Shown: in pieces, positions 27,314 to 40,053 of the stretch
Position numbering within the stretch: the first letter of the stretch is position 1
Layout: each line of letters starts with the position of its first letter
Source: an uncultured delta proteobacterium
Lineage (GTDB): Bacteria; Desulfobacterota; Desulfovibrionia; Desulfovibrionales; Desulfovibrionaceae
DNA: 64,000 nt
Assembly (NCBI GenBank): GCA_903843965.1
Contig: CAIMRY010000005.1
Coordinates: forward strand, 110,804-174,803
Direction of reading: 5' to 3'
Translations under genes and position numbers: made by a program
Notes under the pieces: generated by a model
The model's database searches: none
The model's input: the letters and a program-made list of their open reading frames with translations, nothing else
Told to the model about the DNA's origin: nothing

Positions 27314-28057
27314 TTGTCAAATACGCACTACATAATTCAGGCGGCCGGGGTGAAAAGCCTGGACGAGGCGCAGATGCTCGCGGCCTGCGGCGTGACCCAC
27401 GTGGGCCTGCCTCTGCGCCTGCCGGTGCACGCCCCGGACGTCAGCGAGGACCAGGCCCGGGACATCGTGCGCGGCCTGGGCCACGCGGCCAAAACAGTGC
27501 TCATAACCTATCTGATGGACGCGGCGGAAACGCTTGAGCTGTGCCGGTTCCTGGGCGTGGACGGCGTGCAGCTGCACGGGGCCATGCCCCTGGCCGAGGT
27601 GCGGCGCCTGCGCCAGGCTGCGCCGGAGCTGTTCCTCATCAAGAGCCTGGTGATCGGGCTGGGGCACGGCGGCGGCGAGGCGGACCTGACAGCCGAGGCC
27701 CAGGCCCACGCTCCTTTCGTCGACGCCTTTTTGACCGACACCTTCGACCCCGGCAGCGGGGCCAGCGGGGCCACGGGCAAGACCCACGACTGGGCAGTCA
27801 GCCGCAGGCTGGCGCAGGTGCTGGAAAAGCCGCTCATCCTGGCCGGGGGCCTGAACCCCGGCAACGTGGCCCGGGCCATCGCCCAGGTCCGCCCGGCCGG
27901 GGTGGACGCGCACACGGGCCTGGAAAACGCCGCAGGCGACAAGGACGAGGGGCTTGTGCGGCGCTTCGTGGCCGAGGCGCACGCGGCGCTGGCGCTGACG
28001 GCGGCGGCAGCGGCGGACCTTGGGCCGGGGCTTGCCAAAGCTTGCGATTCGGCGTAA
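27314..28057 (+). CDS. TrpF-like (phosphoribosylanthranilate isomerase family) protein lacking the catalytic cysteine
   Basis: 247 residues from a TTG start chosen because AGAGG lies 5 nt upstream; a TTG at 27272 is the alternative. The beta/alpha-barrel motifs of TrpF are recognisable: VDGVQLHG, the VDAFLTDTFD segment with the acidic residue, LAGGLNPGNVARAI and GVDAHTGLENAAGDKDEGLV. However, the N-terminal KICG motif with the general-base cysteine is replaced by IIQAAG, and the SSGVE motif by HTGLE. No trp genes are near. It may therefore act on another aminosugar phosphate or be inactive for tryptophan synthesis. Confidence 0.8.
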   Translation: MSNTHYIIQAAGVKSLDEAQMLAACGVTHVGLPLRLPVHAPDVSEDQARDIVRGLGHAAKTVLITYLMDAAETLELCRFLGVDGVQLHGAMPLAEVRRLRQAAPELFLIKSLVIGLGHGGGEADLTAEAQAHAPFVDAFLTDTFDPGSGASGATGKTHDWAVSRRLAQVLEKPLILAGGLNPGNVARAIAQVRPAGVDAHTGLENAAGDKDEGLVRRFVAEAHAALALTAAAAADLGPGLAKACDSA

Positions 28058-28135
28058 ATAGCGGCACCTTACATGATCCCAGAGCGCAGAAAGACAACTA
28101 TGTCGAGGCGTTCTGGGACAATCTGCGGAGAATGC

Positions 28136-28354
28136 ATGTCCAAAGAAGAAGCAATTGAAGTCGAGGGCGTGATCCAGGAAGCCCTGCCCAATGCAATGTT
28201 CCGCGTGGAACTGCAAAACGGCCACAGCATTCTGGGCCACATCTCCGGCAAGATGCGCAAGCACTACATCCGCATCCTGCCCGGCGACAAGGTCAAGGTC
28301 GAGCTTTCGCCCTATGACCTGACTCGCGGGCGCATCACCTTCCGCCTGCGCTAA
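28136..28354 (+). CDS. infA: Translation initiation factor IF-1
   Basis: 72 residues, the standard IF-1 length, from ATG at 28136 with GGAG upstream. Contains the S1-like OB-fold pattern: [38 protein letters not shown] and [20 protein letters not shown]. It binds the A site of the 30S subunit during initiation. It stands alone here, not beside secY or rpsM as in many genomes. A terminator follows. Confidence 0.97.
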   Translation: MSKEEAIEVEGVIQEALPNAMFRVELQNGHSILGHISGKMRKHYIRILPGDKVKVELSPYDLTRGRITFRLR

Positions 28355-28378
28355 GCCCCCCCTGCACCTGTCCGCACA

Positions 28379-28415
28379 AGCCCGCCCCACCTGCCGTGCC
28401 GGGGCGGGCTTTTTG
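28379..28415 (+). terminator. Rho-independent terminator of infA
   Basis: 10-bp perfect stem AGCCCGCCCC/GGGGCGGGCT (28379-28388 and 28401-28410) followed by TTTT. Confidence 0.88.
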
Positions 28416-28543
28416 CGTTCCGTGCGGCCCCGGCCACCGTTCCGGCATTACACACCGCAATCATCGCCCCTGGGCATTGCGTCCGGGCCTGGGCCTGGGC
28501 TATGCTGCCCCAGACCGGACAGCCGCAGGCCAGGAGGACAACC

Positions 28544-28777
28544 ATGCAGAGACACCAGGGTGTAGTCAGCTATTTCAACGAACGCAAGGGCTTCGGCTTC
28601 CTGCGCGACGCCGAGGGCCGCGACGTGTTCGTGCACTTTGCGGAGATCCAGCGCGAGGGCTTTCAGACCCTGGCCCCCGGCGAGGACGTGCTTTTCGACT
28701 ACGCCGAGGAGGGCCAGGGCCTGCGCGCGGTGAACGTGGAGGTGCCGCAGGCCAGGCCGACGCTCAGGCGGCCCTGA
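28544..28777 (+). CDS. Cold-shock domain protein
   Basis: 77 residues, ATG preceded by AGGAGG. Cold-shock fold with RNP1 KGFGFL and RNP2 VFVHF, and the starting pattern [14 protein letters not shown]. Such proteins bind single-stranded RNA or DNA and act as RNA chaperones or regulators. Monocistronic between infA and the MASE1 kinase. Confidence 0.93.
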   Translation: MQRHQGVVSYFNERKGFGFLRDAEGRDVFVHFAEIQREGFQTLAPGEDVLFDYAEEGQGLRAVNVEVPQARPTLRRP

Positions 28778-28906
28778 TCACCGCAGGCGCTGGCGGGCGT
28801 TTACCCGCACACTCTGCAACAGAGCAAGTCTGTTGTGGACATCCGTTGATGAAAACGTATACATAATAACAAATCGTCCCCCAAGGACCGCCCGTTTGGG
28901 CGAAAC

Positions 28907-31770
<2,864 letters not shown>

Positions 31771-31774
<4 letters not shown>

Positions 31775-32769
31775 AGGCCCGCCGCCCGCTCCCGGAAGTC
31801 CGCATAGGCCAGGGCCAGGCCCTGGCGCAGGGGCGTGGCCGCCACCCAGCCCGCATTGGTCAGCCGGGACACATCGCACAGCTTGCGCGGGGTGCCGTCG
31901 GGCCTGCTGGCGTCGAAGACGATCCGCCCGGAAAAGCCCACCACCTCGCCCACCAGCTCGGCCAGCGCGCGGATGCTGATCTCCCGCCCGGCGCCGATGT
32001 TCACCAGCGGCGGCTCGAAGCGCCCGCTCACGCACTCGTCGCTGCCCAGAAGCGGCAGGAAGCGCTCCTCGGGCAGGCGGAGCAGGTGCACGCAGGCCTG
32101 GGCCATGTCGTCGCTGTAGAGGAACTCGCGCGTGGGCTCGCCCGTGCCCCAGACCGTGACCGAGGCCGCGCCGCTTTCCTTGGCCGCGTGGAACTTGCGC
32201 AGAAGCGCCGGGATGACGTGGGAGTTCTCCAGGTGGTAGTTGTCGCCGGGGCCGTAGAGGTTGGTCGGCATGACCGCGAGAAAGCGCGCGCCGTACTGCC
32301 GGTTGTAGCTCCAGCACATCTCGATGCCCGCGATCTTGGCCAGGGCGTAGGGCCTGTTGGTGGGCTCCAGGGGTCCGGTAAGCAGGTGCTCCTCGCGCAT
32401 GGGCTGGGGCGCGCGGCGCGGGTAGATGCACGACGAGCCCAGGAACAGCAGGCGCTTGACCCCGCAGAGCCAGGCATTGTGGATGACGTTGACCTGGATG
32501 GCCAGGTTCTGGTGGATGAACTCCGCCGGGTAGGTGCTGTTGGCGATGATGCCGCCGACCCTGGCCGCAGCCAGGACGACGTACTCCGGCTTTTCCGCGG
32601 CAAAAAAGGCCGCCACGGCCGCGCCGTCGGTCAGGTCCAGCTCCGCGTGGGTGCGCCGCAGGATGTCGCCGTAGCCCTGGGCCGAAAGCTGGCGCACCAG
32701 GGCCGAACCCACCAGGCCCCGGTGCCCGGCCACGAAGATGCGCGCGTCCTTTTCCATGCCGGGGTCCAT
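31771..32769 (-). CDS. fcl: GDP-L-fucose synthase
   Basis: 332 residues. Short-chain dehydrogenase fold: [17 protein letters not shown] (NADPH site), LGSSCIYP with the catalytic Ser/Cys region, and the YxxxK pair in [24 protein letters not shown] is a strong family signature. It epimerises and reduces GDP-4-keto-6-deoxy-mannose to GDP-L-fucose. It follows gmd by 9 nt, which supplies its substrate. The pair is divergent from the exopolysaccharide array, so fucose is probably a sugar of that polymer. Confidence 0.97.
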
Positions 32770-32778
32770 GGCCCTCTC

Positions 32779-33867
32779 CTATTCGTGGAAGTCGTAGGCC
32801 GTGAAGCCGCAACGCTTGACCATGTCGTCGCGCTCGGCCGCGCACAGGTCCTCGCGCACCATCTCGGCCACCATGTCCTCGAAGGTGATCTTGGGGGTCC
32901 AGCCGAGCTTCTCCCTGGCCAGGGTGGGGTCGCCCAAAAGCGAGTCCACCTCGGTGGGGCGGAAGTAGCGCGGGTCCACCCGCACGATGACCCGGCCCTG
33001 CTCATCCGCGCCGGTCTCGTCCAGGCCCGCGCCGCTCCAGGCGATGCGCAGGTCCAGGGCGTGGGCTGCGGCGTTGACGAAATCGCGCACGCTCTTCTGC
33101 ATGCCCGTGGCGATGACGTAGTCCACTGGCTCCGGCTGCTGGAGCATGAGCCACTGCATCTCCACGTAGTCGCGCGCGTGCCCCCAGTCGCGCAGGGCGC
33201 AGAGGTTGCCCAGGTACAGGCAGTCCTGCAGGCCCAGCTTGATGCGCGCCAGCGCCCGGGTGATCTTGCGGGTGACGAAGGTCTCGCCGCGCTGGGGCGA
33301 CTCGTGGTTGAAGAGGATGCCGTTGCAGGCGAACATGCCGTAGGCCTCGCGGTAGTTCACCGTGATCCAGTAGCTGAACAGCTTGCTCACGGCGTAGGGG
33401 CTGCGGGGGTAAAACGGCGTGGTCTCGCGCTGGGGCACCTCGCGCACCTTGCCAAAAAGCTCGCTGGTGGAGGCCTGATAGAAGCGGGACTTCTTCTCCA
33501 GGCCCAGGGTGCGCATGGCGTCCAGGATGCGCAGGGCGCCCAGCGCGTTCACGTTGGCCGTGTACTCGGGCATCTCGAAGCTCACGGCCACGTGGCTCAT
33601 GGCGGCCAGGTTGTAGATCTCGTCGGGCTGGCACTTCTCGATGATGCGGAAGAGGTTGGCCGTGTCGGTCAGGTCGCCGTAGTGCAGCACGAAGTTGCGG
33701 CCGGACTCGTGCGGGTCCTGGTAGATGTGGTCCACGCGGTTGGTGTTGAACGAGGAGGAGCGGCGCTTGATGCCGTGGACCTCGTAGCCCTTGGCCAGCA
33801 AAAGCTCGGCCAGATAGGCTCCGTCCTGGCCGGTGACGCCGGTGATGAGCGCGACTTTCTTCAACAT
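32779..33867 (-). CDS. gmd: GDP-mannose 4,6-dehydratase
   Basis: 362 residues from ATG at 33867; upstream in-frame sequence to 34017 is GC-rich and not protein-like. Starts [20 protein letters not shown] (NADP site). Catalytic residues are visible: STSELFGKV and [11 protein letters not shown] (YxxxK). [19 protein letters not shown] and [18 protein letters not shown] are family hallmarks. It converts GDP-mannose to GDP-4-keto-6-deoxy-mannose, the first step to GDP-fucose. The 225-bp gap before the divergent export gene should contain both promoters; around 34023-34043 there is a near-symmetric sequence centred on GTCTAGAC that could be an operator. Confidence 0.97.
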   Translation of the reverse strand: MLKKVALITGVTGQDGAYLAELLLAKGYEVHGIKRRSSSFNTNRVDHIYQDPHESGRNFVLHYGDLTDTANLFRIIEKCQPDEIYNLAAMSHVAVSFEMPEYTANVNALGALRILDAMRTLGLEKKSRFYQASTSELFGKVREVPQRETTPFYPRSPYAVSKLFSYWITVNYREAYGMFACNGILFNHESPQRGETFVTRKITRALARIKLGLQDCLYLGNLCALRDWGHARDYVEMQWLMLQQPEPVDYVIATGMQKSVRDFVNAAAHALDLRIAWSGAGLDETGADEQGRVIVRVDPRYFRPTEVDSLLGDPTLAREKLGWTPKITFEDMVAEMVREDLCAAERDDMVKRCGFTAYDFHE

Positions 33868-34092
33868 GGAATGCCCCTTGCAGTGTACTCTGGTGGCGGC
33901 AGGAACTGCCTGCGGCCGAAACGCAGCCCCGGCGCCATGCTCCCTAGCCCATTTCCCCCGGAAATGCGAGGACTGCGGCTGGCGGCCCGGAGGGACCGGC
34001 TTGCCCCGGCGCGGCATAAGGTTTATATCGGTCTAGACGATAAGACAATAGGACGGGGTGATCGCCTCGGACGCGGACCTCAAGGAGCACCC

Positions 34093-34650
34093 ATGCGCGC
34101 GCACATCCTGGCCACGGCCCTGCTACTCTGCCTGTGCCTCGCGGGCTCGGCCCTGGCCGAGCAGAAGACCTCGTACACCATCGGGCCGGAGGATGTCCTG
34201 GCCATCGCCGTGTGGAAGGACGAAGCCCTGACCCGCGAGGTCGTGGTGCGCCCGGACGGCCGGATCTCCTTCCCGCTCATCGGCGACATCAACGTCCAGG
34301 GCCGCACCGTGGAGGACGTCCGCACCGAGATACAGAACCGCATCGGCGAGTTCGTGCCCGGCTCTCCGGTCAGCGTCATGGCCATCCAGATCAGGAGCCC
34401 CAAGATCTACATCGTGGGCAAGGTGGGCCGCCCGGGCATGTACATCATGTTCGAGCGCATGACCGTGATGCAGGCCCTGGCCCTGGCCGGCGGCTTCACG
34501 CCCTTCTCCTCCACGGGCGACATCCTGATCCTGCGCATGGCCGACGGCAAGCAGCAGACCATGACCTTCGACTACGACGCCGTGGCCAAGGGCAAGCGCC
34601 TGGAGCAGAACATCCTGCTGCAGAAGGGCGACACCATCGTGGTGCCCTAG
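34093..34650 (+). CDS. Polysaccharide export protein (Wza/PES family, short form)
   Basis: 185 residues, ATG after AAGGAG. Signal peptide ending SALA. Poly-export domain (YTIGPEDVLAIAVWKDEALT, VRPDGRISFPLIGDI) followed by one SLBB-type segment (PKIYIVGKVGRPGMYIM). It has no lipobox cysteine, unlike E. coli Wza, and is much shorter, as in exosortase-linked export proteins. It should form the periplasmic/outer-membrane part of the exopolysaccharide channel. First gene of the plus-strand array. Confidence 0.93.
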   Translation: MRAHILATALLLCLCLAGSALAEQKTSYTIGPEDVLAIAVWKDEALTREVVVRPDGRISFPLIGDINVQGRTVEDVRTEIQNRIGEFVPGSPVSVMAIQIRSPKIYIVGKVGRPGMYIMFERMTVMQALALAGGFTPFSSTGDILILRMADGKQQTMTFDYDAVAKGKRLEQNILLQKGDTIVVP

Positions 34651-34781
34651 CGCCGCGCCCGCATTGTTCAGCGCCATGAATGCCGACCGGAAGCGCAAAC
34701 CCTAGGCGGTTTTTGCCCGCCGAAAAGCATATCGCTTTCTCAAGAACGCGACACGAGCCCCAGGAGAAGGACACGCACAAC

Positions 34782-35966
34782 ATGCCGAAACGCACACAGA
34801 ACGCCGCACGCAACCGCCCGGACAGGGGCCTGGCCCGGAAGTCCGGCCTGGCCGCCTGCGCCCTGGCTGTCGGCATCCTTTGCGCGCACGCCCCGGCGTG
34901 GGCCTGGGAGGTGGTCAAGGTCATGCCCACCCTGACCGTGCGCGAAACGTACGACAGCAACGTCAACCTCATGGGCAAAGGCGACCTGGAGCACAGCGTG
35001 ACGCCCGGCGTGCGCGTGGACCTGAAGCAGGAGCGCGTGAACGGCTTTGTCGAGGCCAAGGCCACAGCCGTGAAGTACACCCGCCTGAACTCCTTTGACC
35101 GCATCGATCAGAACTACCAGGCCGGGCTTGAGGTCAACGCCACGGAAAAGATCACCGCCAACATCAAGGGCGGCGTCGTGGCCGACCACGCCTTTGCCTC
35201 CGCCCTGAGCGACACCGGCGAGCAGGCCCCGCGCAGGGCCTCGCGCCAGGTCTACAGCGTGCAGCCCAGCGTGACCGTGCAGGTGGGCGAGACCAACAGC
35301 CTGACCCTGTTCCACGCCTTTGCCAAGACCGTGTACGACACCAAGGACTACACCGACAGCGTGAGCAACACCCTGGGCGGGCTTTGGGGCCACCGCTTGA
35401 ACGAGCGCACCCAGCTCTTGCTCCAGCTTTCCGGCGCGCTGGTGACCACGCCCAGCGCCACCCAGAACAGCGTCTCCGCCATGGGCGGCTTCGAGTACGC
35501 CCTGGCCGAGACCCTGAAGGCCCGCGTGCTGGGCGGGGCCAGCTCCCTGCACTCCAAGGCCGACGGGGCCGAGGCGCGCACGGCCAGCAACTACGCAGCC
35601 GACACCTCCCTGGAGTGGCAGTTGGAGCGGCTGAACACCAAATTCGGCTACAGCCGGGACATGACGCTGGGCATCACCGGCGCGGACCTGGTGCGCGACA
35701 GGATCTCCCTGAACCTTGGCCTGAGCGCCACCGAGCGCCTGCGGCTGCTGCTGGGCGGCAACCTGATCCTGTCCGAGAACACGTCCTCGGCCCAGAGCCT
35801 GCAAAAGAACCGCTGGTTCGAAATCTCGCCCGGGGCCAGCTACAGAGTGGGGGAGAACTCCTCCCTGACCCTGGGCTATGCCTACGGCGTGTCCGAGGAC
35901 AGGCTCACCGACGTGGTCAAGACGCGCAACCGGGTCTCCCTGGACTTCAACATCGCCTTCCCCTAG
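34782..35966 (+). CDS. Outer-membrane beta-barrel protein of the exosortase/exopolysaccharide locus
   Basis: 394 residues from the ATG after AGGAGAAGG. An N-terminal signal sequence ends near HAPAWA. The rest is a run of alternating amphipathic strands (e.g. VTVQVGETNSLTLFHAF and NSSLTLGYAYGVSEDRL) ending in an aromatic/proline terminus (FNIAFP), as expected for a barrel. Proteins like this occur next to the Wzz-like gene in many PEP-CTERM loci. It may form the outer-membrane pore together with the export protein, which lacks its own lipid anchor. No enzymatic motif seen. Confidence 0.82.
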   Translation: MPKRTQNAARNRPDRGLARKSGLAACALAVGILCAHAPAWAWEVVKVMPTLTVRETYDSNVNLMGKGDLEHSVTPGVRVDLKQERVNGFVEAKATAVKYTRLNSFDRIDQNYQAGLEVNATEKITANIKGGVVADHAFASALSDTGEQAPRRASRQVYSVQPSVTVQVGETNSLTLFHAFAKTVYDTKDYTDSVSNTLGGLWGHRLNERTQLLLQLSGALVTTPSATQNSVSAMGGFEYALAETLKARVLGGASSLHSKADGAEARTASNYAADTSLEWQLERLNTKFGYSRDMTLGITGADLVRDRISLNLGLSATERLRLLLGGNLILSENTSSAQSLQKNRWFEISPGASYRVGENSSLTLGYAYGVSEDRLTDVVKTRNRVSLDFNIAFP

Positions 35967-36019
35967 GCGGGCCGATTCACGCCGGAAACAGGACCGGGGG
36001 CAGCCCCAAGGACACGAGC

Positions 36020-37762
36020 ATGCAGGCCAAGGCCGACATCAGAACTTACATCCAGATAGCCCGGCGCAGGCGCTACCAGATCCTTGCGCCCGCGCTGGCC
36101 ATCTTCGCCCTCAGCGTGGCGCTGGCGCTGGTGCTGCCGCCGGTCTACCGCTCCACGGCCACCGTGCTCATCGAGACCCAGAACGTGTCCAAGGACTTCC
36201 TGCAGACCACGGTGTCCGGCTACGTGGAGCAGCGCCTGCAGTCCATCTCCCAGGTGGTGCTGGGCCGGGTCAACCTGATGAACCTGATCCAGAAGATGGG
36301 CCTCTACCCGGACCTGAAGGACATGTTCACGGGCGAGGAGATCGTGGCCAAGATGCAGAAGGACATCAACCTCGAACCCGTGCAGACCGAGGTCAACAAT
36401 CCTTCCGGCGCGCGCGCGGGCCCGGCCACCATCGCCTTCAACATCTCCTACGAGGGCCGCAACCCGAACAAGGTGGCCGAGGTGGCCAGCGAGCTGGCCT
36501 CCCTGTTCCTGCAGGAGAACCTCAAGTCGCGCGAGCAGACGGCCAAGGCCACCGTGGACTTTCTGGAAAAGCAGCAGGAGGACATCCGCCAGGAGATGCT
36601 GAGCCTGGAGGGCAAGATCTCCGTGTTCAAGGAAGACCACCTGACCGAGCTGCCGGAGCTGATGCAGCTCAACGTGCAGACCATGGAGAAACTGGAGAAG
36701 GACAAGGCCGCGCTCCAGGAGAACATCCGCTCGCTGCAGACGCGCAACGTCTACCTCGAAGGCCAGCTGGCCACCATCGACCCGCACCTGAGCGGCGGCG
36801 GCGGCGACGGCCAGCGCCTGGGCTCCCCGCGCGAGGAGCAGGAGCGGCTGCGGCGGCGCTACATGTCCCTCAAGGCCACCTTAAGCGACCAGCACCCCGA
36901 TGTCATCAAGGCCCAGCGCGAGCTTGCGGCCGCAGGCAAGGAGGTCGGCGGCGGCAGGGACGACCGCTACCTGGCCGAGGCCATCAAGGACAAGCAGGCG
37001 CGCCTGGCCAGGCTCTCCGAGACCCTCTCCGACAAGCACCCGGACGTGCTGGCCCTGAAGCGCGAGATAGCCGAGCTGGAAAAGGCCCGCCAGACCGCCG
37101 CCAGCGCGCCCCAGGCCCCGGCGGACGACGCCTCCAACCCGGCCTACATCAATCTGAAGACCCAGATCGTCTCCACCACCATGGACATCCGCCGGGCCCA
37201 GGCCGACCTCTCGCGCATCACCGGCCTGCAGGCCGAGTACCAGCGCCGCCTGGAGGGCACGCCCAGGGTCGAGCAGGAATACCAGTCGCTCAACCGCGAC
37301 TACGAGAGCGCCAAGTCCAAGTACAACGAGTTGGCCAACCGCGTCATGGCCGCCCGGGAGTCCAAGGGGCTGGAGGAGAGCCAGATCGGCGACAAGTTCA
37401 CGCTCATCGCCCCGCCCCTGGTGCCGGAAAAGCCGGTCAAGCCCCAGCGCCTGCTGATCATCCTGGCCGGGCTGGTCCTTGGCCTGGGCTCCGGCGCGGG
37501 CCTGGCCCTGCTGCTGGAGGCCCTGGACCAGAGCGTGAGCACCCCGGAGGACCTGGCCGCCCTCACCGGAAGGCCGCCCCTGGCCGCCATCCCCTACCTG
37601 CCGACCCCGGCGGAGCTGAAGGCCAAGTCCAGGCGCAGGCGGATCATCCTCGGGGTCTGCGCGGGCTGCGTGCTGGCCCTCTTGGTGCTGGCGCACTTGT
37701 TCTTCATGCCCCTGGACCTGCTGTTATTGGGGCTCTCGCGCCGCTTGAGCGCCATATTCTGA
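36020..37762 (+). CDS. Wzz/GNVR-type polysaccharide chain-length protein
   Basis: 580 residues. Two membrane helices, near residues 20-42 and about 475-495, flank a large periplasmic region with long coiled coils (about 170-260 and 330-470). The N-terminus has YIQIARRRRYQILAPALAIF, typical of Wzz-domain proteins, and the second helix is preceded by PEKPVKPQRLLIILAGL, the proline-rich motif of the family. A third hydrophobic stretch (about 540-570) ends the protein. It would set polymer length with the CpsD-type ATPase encoded 49 bp downstream. The periplasmic part contains an internal repeat (SDQHPDVIKAQREL and SDKHPDVLALKREI). Confidence 0.93.
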   Translation: MQAKADIRTYIQIARRRRYQILAPALAIFALSVALALVLPPVYRSTATVLIETQNVSKDFLQTTVSGYVEQRLQSISQVVLGRVNLMNLIQKMGLYPDLKDMFTGEEIVAKMQKDINLEPVQTEVNNPSGARAGPATIAFNISYEGRNPNKVAEVASELASLFLQENLKSREQTAKATVDFLEKQQEDIRQEMLSLEGKISVFKEDHLTELPELMQLNVQTMEKLEKDKAALQENIRSLQTRNVYLEGQLATIDPHLSGGGGDGQRLGSPREEQERLRRRYMSLKATLSDQHPDVIKAQRELAAAGKEVGGGRDDRYLAEAIKDKQARLARLSETLSDKHPDVLALKREIAELEKARQTAASAPQAPADDASNPAYINLKTQIVSTTMDIRRAQADLSRITGLQAEYQRRLEGTPRVEQEYQSLNRDYESAKSKYNELANRVMAARESKGLEESQIGDKFTLIAPPLVPEKPVKPQRLLIILAGLVLGLGSGAGLALLLEALDQSVSTPEDLAALTGRPPLAAIPYLPTPAELKAKSRRRRIILGVCAGCVLALLVLAHLFFMPLDLLLLGLSRRLSAIF

Positions 37763-37811
37763 TGCCCATGTCGACGAAGCCCGCCGACATGCGTCGGCTC
37801 TGGAACACCAT

Positions 37812-38624
37812 ATGAGCAAGATCACCAAGGCCCTGGACAGGGCGAAGGAACAACGCGGCGAGGCCGGGGGCAGGCCCGCCGAAACAAGGCCCGCCGGAGC
37901 CCCGGCGGCGCAGCCCGCCCCGCCGCCGCCCAAGCCCGACCAGGTGAGCTACACCCAGACCCAGGTGGTGGAGCAGCCGCTGACGCCCATGAGCGCGGGC
38001 CGCATGCTCTCCCACGTGGACGACCCGGCCCTGGCCGACTACTACAGCATGCTGCGCACCCACGTGCTGCACCAGACCCGCGACAAGGGCCACAACATCC
38101 TCATGGTCACCAGCGTGGGCAAGGGCGAGGGCAAGACGCTGACGGCCATCAACCTGGCCATCAGCATGGCCAAGGAGTCGTCGCAGACCGCGCTTCTGGT
38201 CGACACCAACCTGCGCGACCCCAAGGTGGCCGAGTACATGGGCCTGAGCCCGGACAAGGGCCTGTCCGACCACCTGCTCGACGATGTGCCCATGCACACC
38301 CTGCTCATCAATCCGGGCATGAAAAAGCTCGTTGTGCTGCCCGCCGGGCGGCCCATCAGCGGGGCCACGGAAATCTTGGGCTCGCCCAAGATGCGCAACC
38401 TGGTCCAGGAGATGAAGGCCAAGTACCCGGAGCGCTATGTCATCTTCGACTGCCCGCATCTGCTGGACATGCCCGACGCTTTGGTGTTCTCCTCCTATGT
38501 CGACCAGGTGATCCTGGTTGTGGAGGCGGGCAAGACCACCCGCCGCGACATCCGCCGCACCATGGAGCTTCTGCAGGGCCGGTCCCTGCTCGGCATCGTC
38601 ATGAACAAGGTGCCCAAGGAATAG
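37812..38624 (+). CDS. CpsD/CapB-type P-loop ATPase (tyrosine autokinase family)
   Basis: 270 residues. A Pro/Ala-rich N-terminal arm (about 20-45) leads to a Walker A motif SVGKGEGKT (101-109), Walker A' LLVDTNLRDP, and VIFDCPHLLD in the Walker B position. The Tyr-rich C-terminal tail phosphorylated in classical bacterial tyrosine kinases is absent (ends GIVMNKVPKE), so autophosphorylation is doubtful. It partners the Wzz-type protein upstream at the cytoplasmic face. Such split CapA/CapB pairs are standard in exosortase exopolysaccharide loci. Confidence 0.92.
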   Translation: MSKITKALDRAKEQRGEAGGRPAETRPAGAPAAQPAPPPPKPDQVSYTQTQVVEQPLTPMSAGRMLSHVDDPALADYYSMLRTHVLHQTRDKGHNILMVTSVGKGEGKTLTAINLAISMAKESSQTALLVDTNLRDPKVAEYMGLSPDKGLSDHLLDDVPMHTLLINPGMKKLVVLPAGRPISGATEILGSPKMRNLVQEMKAKYPERYVIFDCPHLLDMPDALVFSSYVDQVILVVEAGKTTRRDIRRTMELLQGRSLLGIVMNKVPKE

Positions 38625-38672
38625 CCCGGGGCGCACTTTTCCCGGCATTCAAGAGGAGCACGCGGCCAGACC

Positions 38673-39860
38673 ATGTACAACGAGTTTTTCGGCTTCCACA
38701 GCACGCCCTTCGACATCGTCCCCAACCCGGACTTCCTGTTCCTGAGCGCGCGGCACAAGACCGCTCTGGACCATCTGGAATACGGGCTGACCAGCGGTGC
38801 GAGCTTCATCCTGCTCACCGGGGAGATCGGCACGGGCAAGACCACCCTGGTGCGGGAGGTGCTGCGCCGCTTTGTGCCCCGGGAAACCGAGGTCGCCCTG
38901 GTCTTCCAGACCAACGTCAGCGCCGAGCAGCTGCTGAACATGCTCTTGACCGAGTTCGAGCTGCCCACCCACCCCGGCGACAAGCCCGGCGCGCTGGACC
39001 AGATGAACCAGTTCCTGGTCGAGAACTACAGCAAGAACCGCAAGGTGCTCATCGTGGTGGACGAGGCCCAGAACCTCTCGGCCGAGGCCCTGGAGGAGCT
39101 GCGCATGCTCTCCAACCTGCAGAGCGACGACCGCATGCTCCTGCAGGTGCTGCTGGTGGGCCAGCCGCAGCTCAAGCGCAAGCTGCTCGACCCCGGCCTG
39201 GCCCAGTTCGCCCAGCGCATCGGCGTGAACTACCACCTCACGGGCTTAACCCCGGAGGAGACCGTGGAGTACATCCGCTACCGGTTAGAGAAATCCGGCG
39301 GCCAGCCCGACCTGTTCAGCCCCGAGGCCATGGCCCTGGTGCAGCAGGCCAGCTTTGGGGTGCCGCGCTCCATCAACCTGATCTGCGGCAGCGCCCTGCT
39401 CTACGCCTTTGCCGACCAGGTGCGCAGCGTCGGCCCGGAGCACGTGTCCCAGGTGGTGGAGGACAGAAGCGGCCTGGGCGGCGCCGGGCAGAAGCAGCCC
39501 TGGGAGCGCCTGGAGCCCGGCCTGAACACCGGCCTGAACTCCGGCCAGGAAACCGGACTGAACGCCGGACTGAACGCCGGGCTAAACACAGGCGCTCAGC
39601 CCCAGCCGACCCAGGCGGCCCAGTCCCAGGCTGCGGAGACCAACCAGCGCCTGGGCGTCATGGAGGGCGACCTGCGCACCCTGCTCAGCTCCTTCGGCTC
39701 CTACCAGGACGAGCTGGCCCGGCGCATCGAGGGCATCCACGAACAGGAGCGCAAGACCAGCCAGGAGCTGGCCGCGCGCTGCGCCCGACTGGAGAACGTG
39801 GTCCGCCGCGTGGCTGCGCCGCTGGTCGAGCAGGCCAAGAAGGCCAAAGACGGCCAATAG
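38673..39860 (+). CDS. ExeA/GspA-like AAA ATPase of the PEP-CTERM/exosortase system
   Basis: 395 residues. Starts MYNEFFGFHSTPFDIVPNPD, the hallmark of the general-secretion-type ATPases found in PEP-CTERM loci. Walker A is GEIGTGKTT (about 50-58), Walker B VLIVVDEAQNLS. The AAA part ends near residue 265 and is followed by a low-complexity segment with tandem LNTG/LNAG units (about 285-310) and a coiled-coil tail. The role is unproven in the family; it may energise assembly of the export machinery. It is the last gene before the sorted-protein cluster. Confidence 0.9.
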   Translation: MYNEFFGFHSTPFDIVPNPDFLFLSARHKTALDHLEYGLTSGASFILLTGEIGTGKTTLVREVLRRFVPRETEVALVFQTNVSAEQLLNMLLTEFELPTHPGDKPGALDQMNQFLVENYSKNRKVLIVVDEAQNLSAEALEELRMLSNLQSDDRMLLQVLLVGQPQLKRKLLDPGLAQFAQRIGVNYHLTGLTPEETVEYIRYRLEKSGGQPDLFSPEAMALVQQASFGVPRSINLICGSALLYAFADQVRSVGPEHVSQVVEDRSGLGGAGQKQPWERLEPGLNTGLNSGQETGLNAGLNAGLNTGAQPQPTQAAQSQAAETNQRLGVMEGDLRTLLSSFGSYQDELARRIEGIHEQERKTSQELAARCARLENVVRRVAAPLVEQAKKAKDGQ

Positions 39861-39969
39861 CAGGTGCGAACGCCTGTGCCCCCGCCGCATTCCCCCTCAC
39901 TTTCCTGATTTCCGCAACACTCCGCCCAAACTCGTATTTCAAGGCGAGCAAGTCACCAGCCTGCACAAA

Positions 39970-39987
39970 TATGCCTCGCCAGGCATA
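39970..39987 (+). promoter_or_regulatory. Inverted repeat upstream of the first sorted-protein gene, possible operator
   Basis: TATGCC-TCGCCA-GGCATA, a perfect 6-bp inverted repeat with a 6-nt centre, lies 7 nt before a TTGACC that could be a -35 element. No good -10 is visible at the proper distance. The geometry (6-6-6) is the same as at 41170. Confidence 0.35.
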
Positions 39988-40053
39988 AATATTCTTGACC
40001 ACGCGCAGCCCGATATGAGAAAGAACGATATCCATTGATTGCGGAGGACTGGC

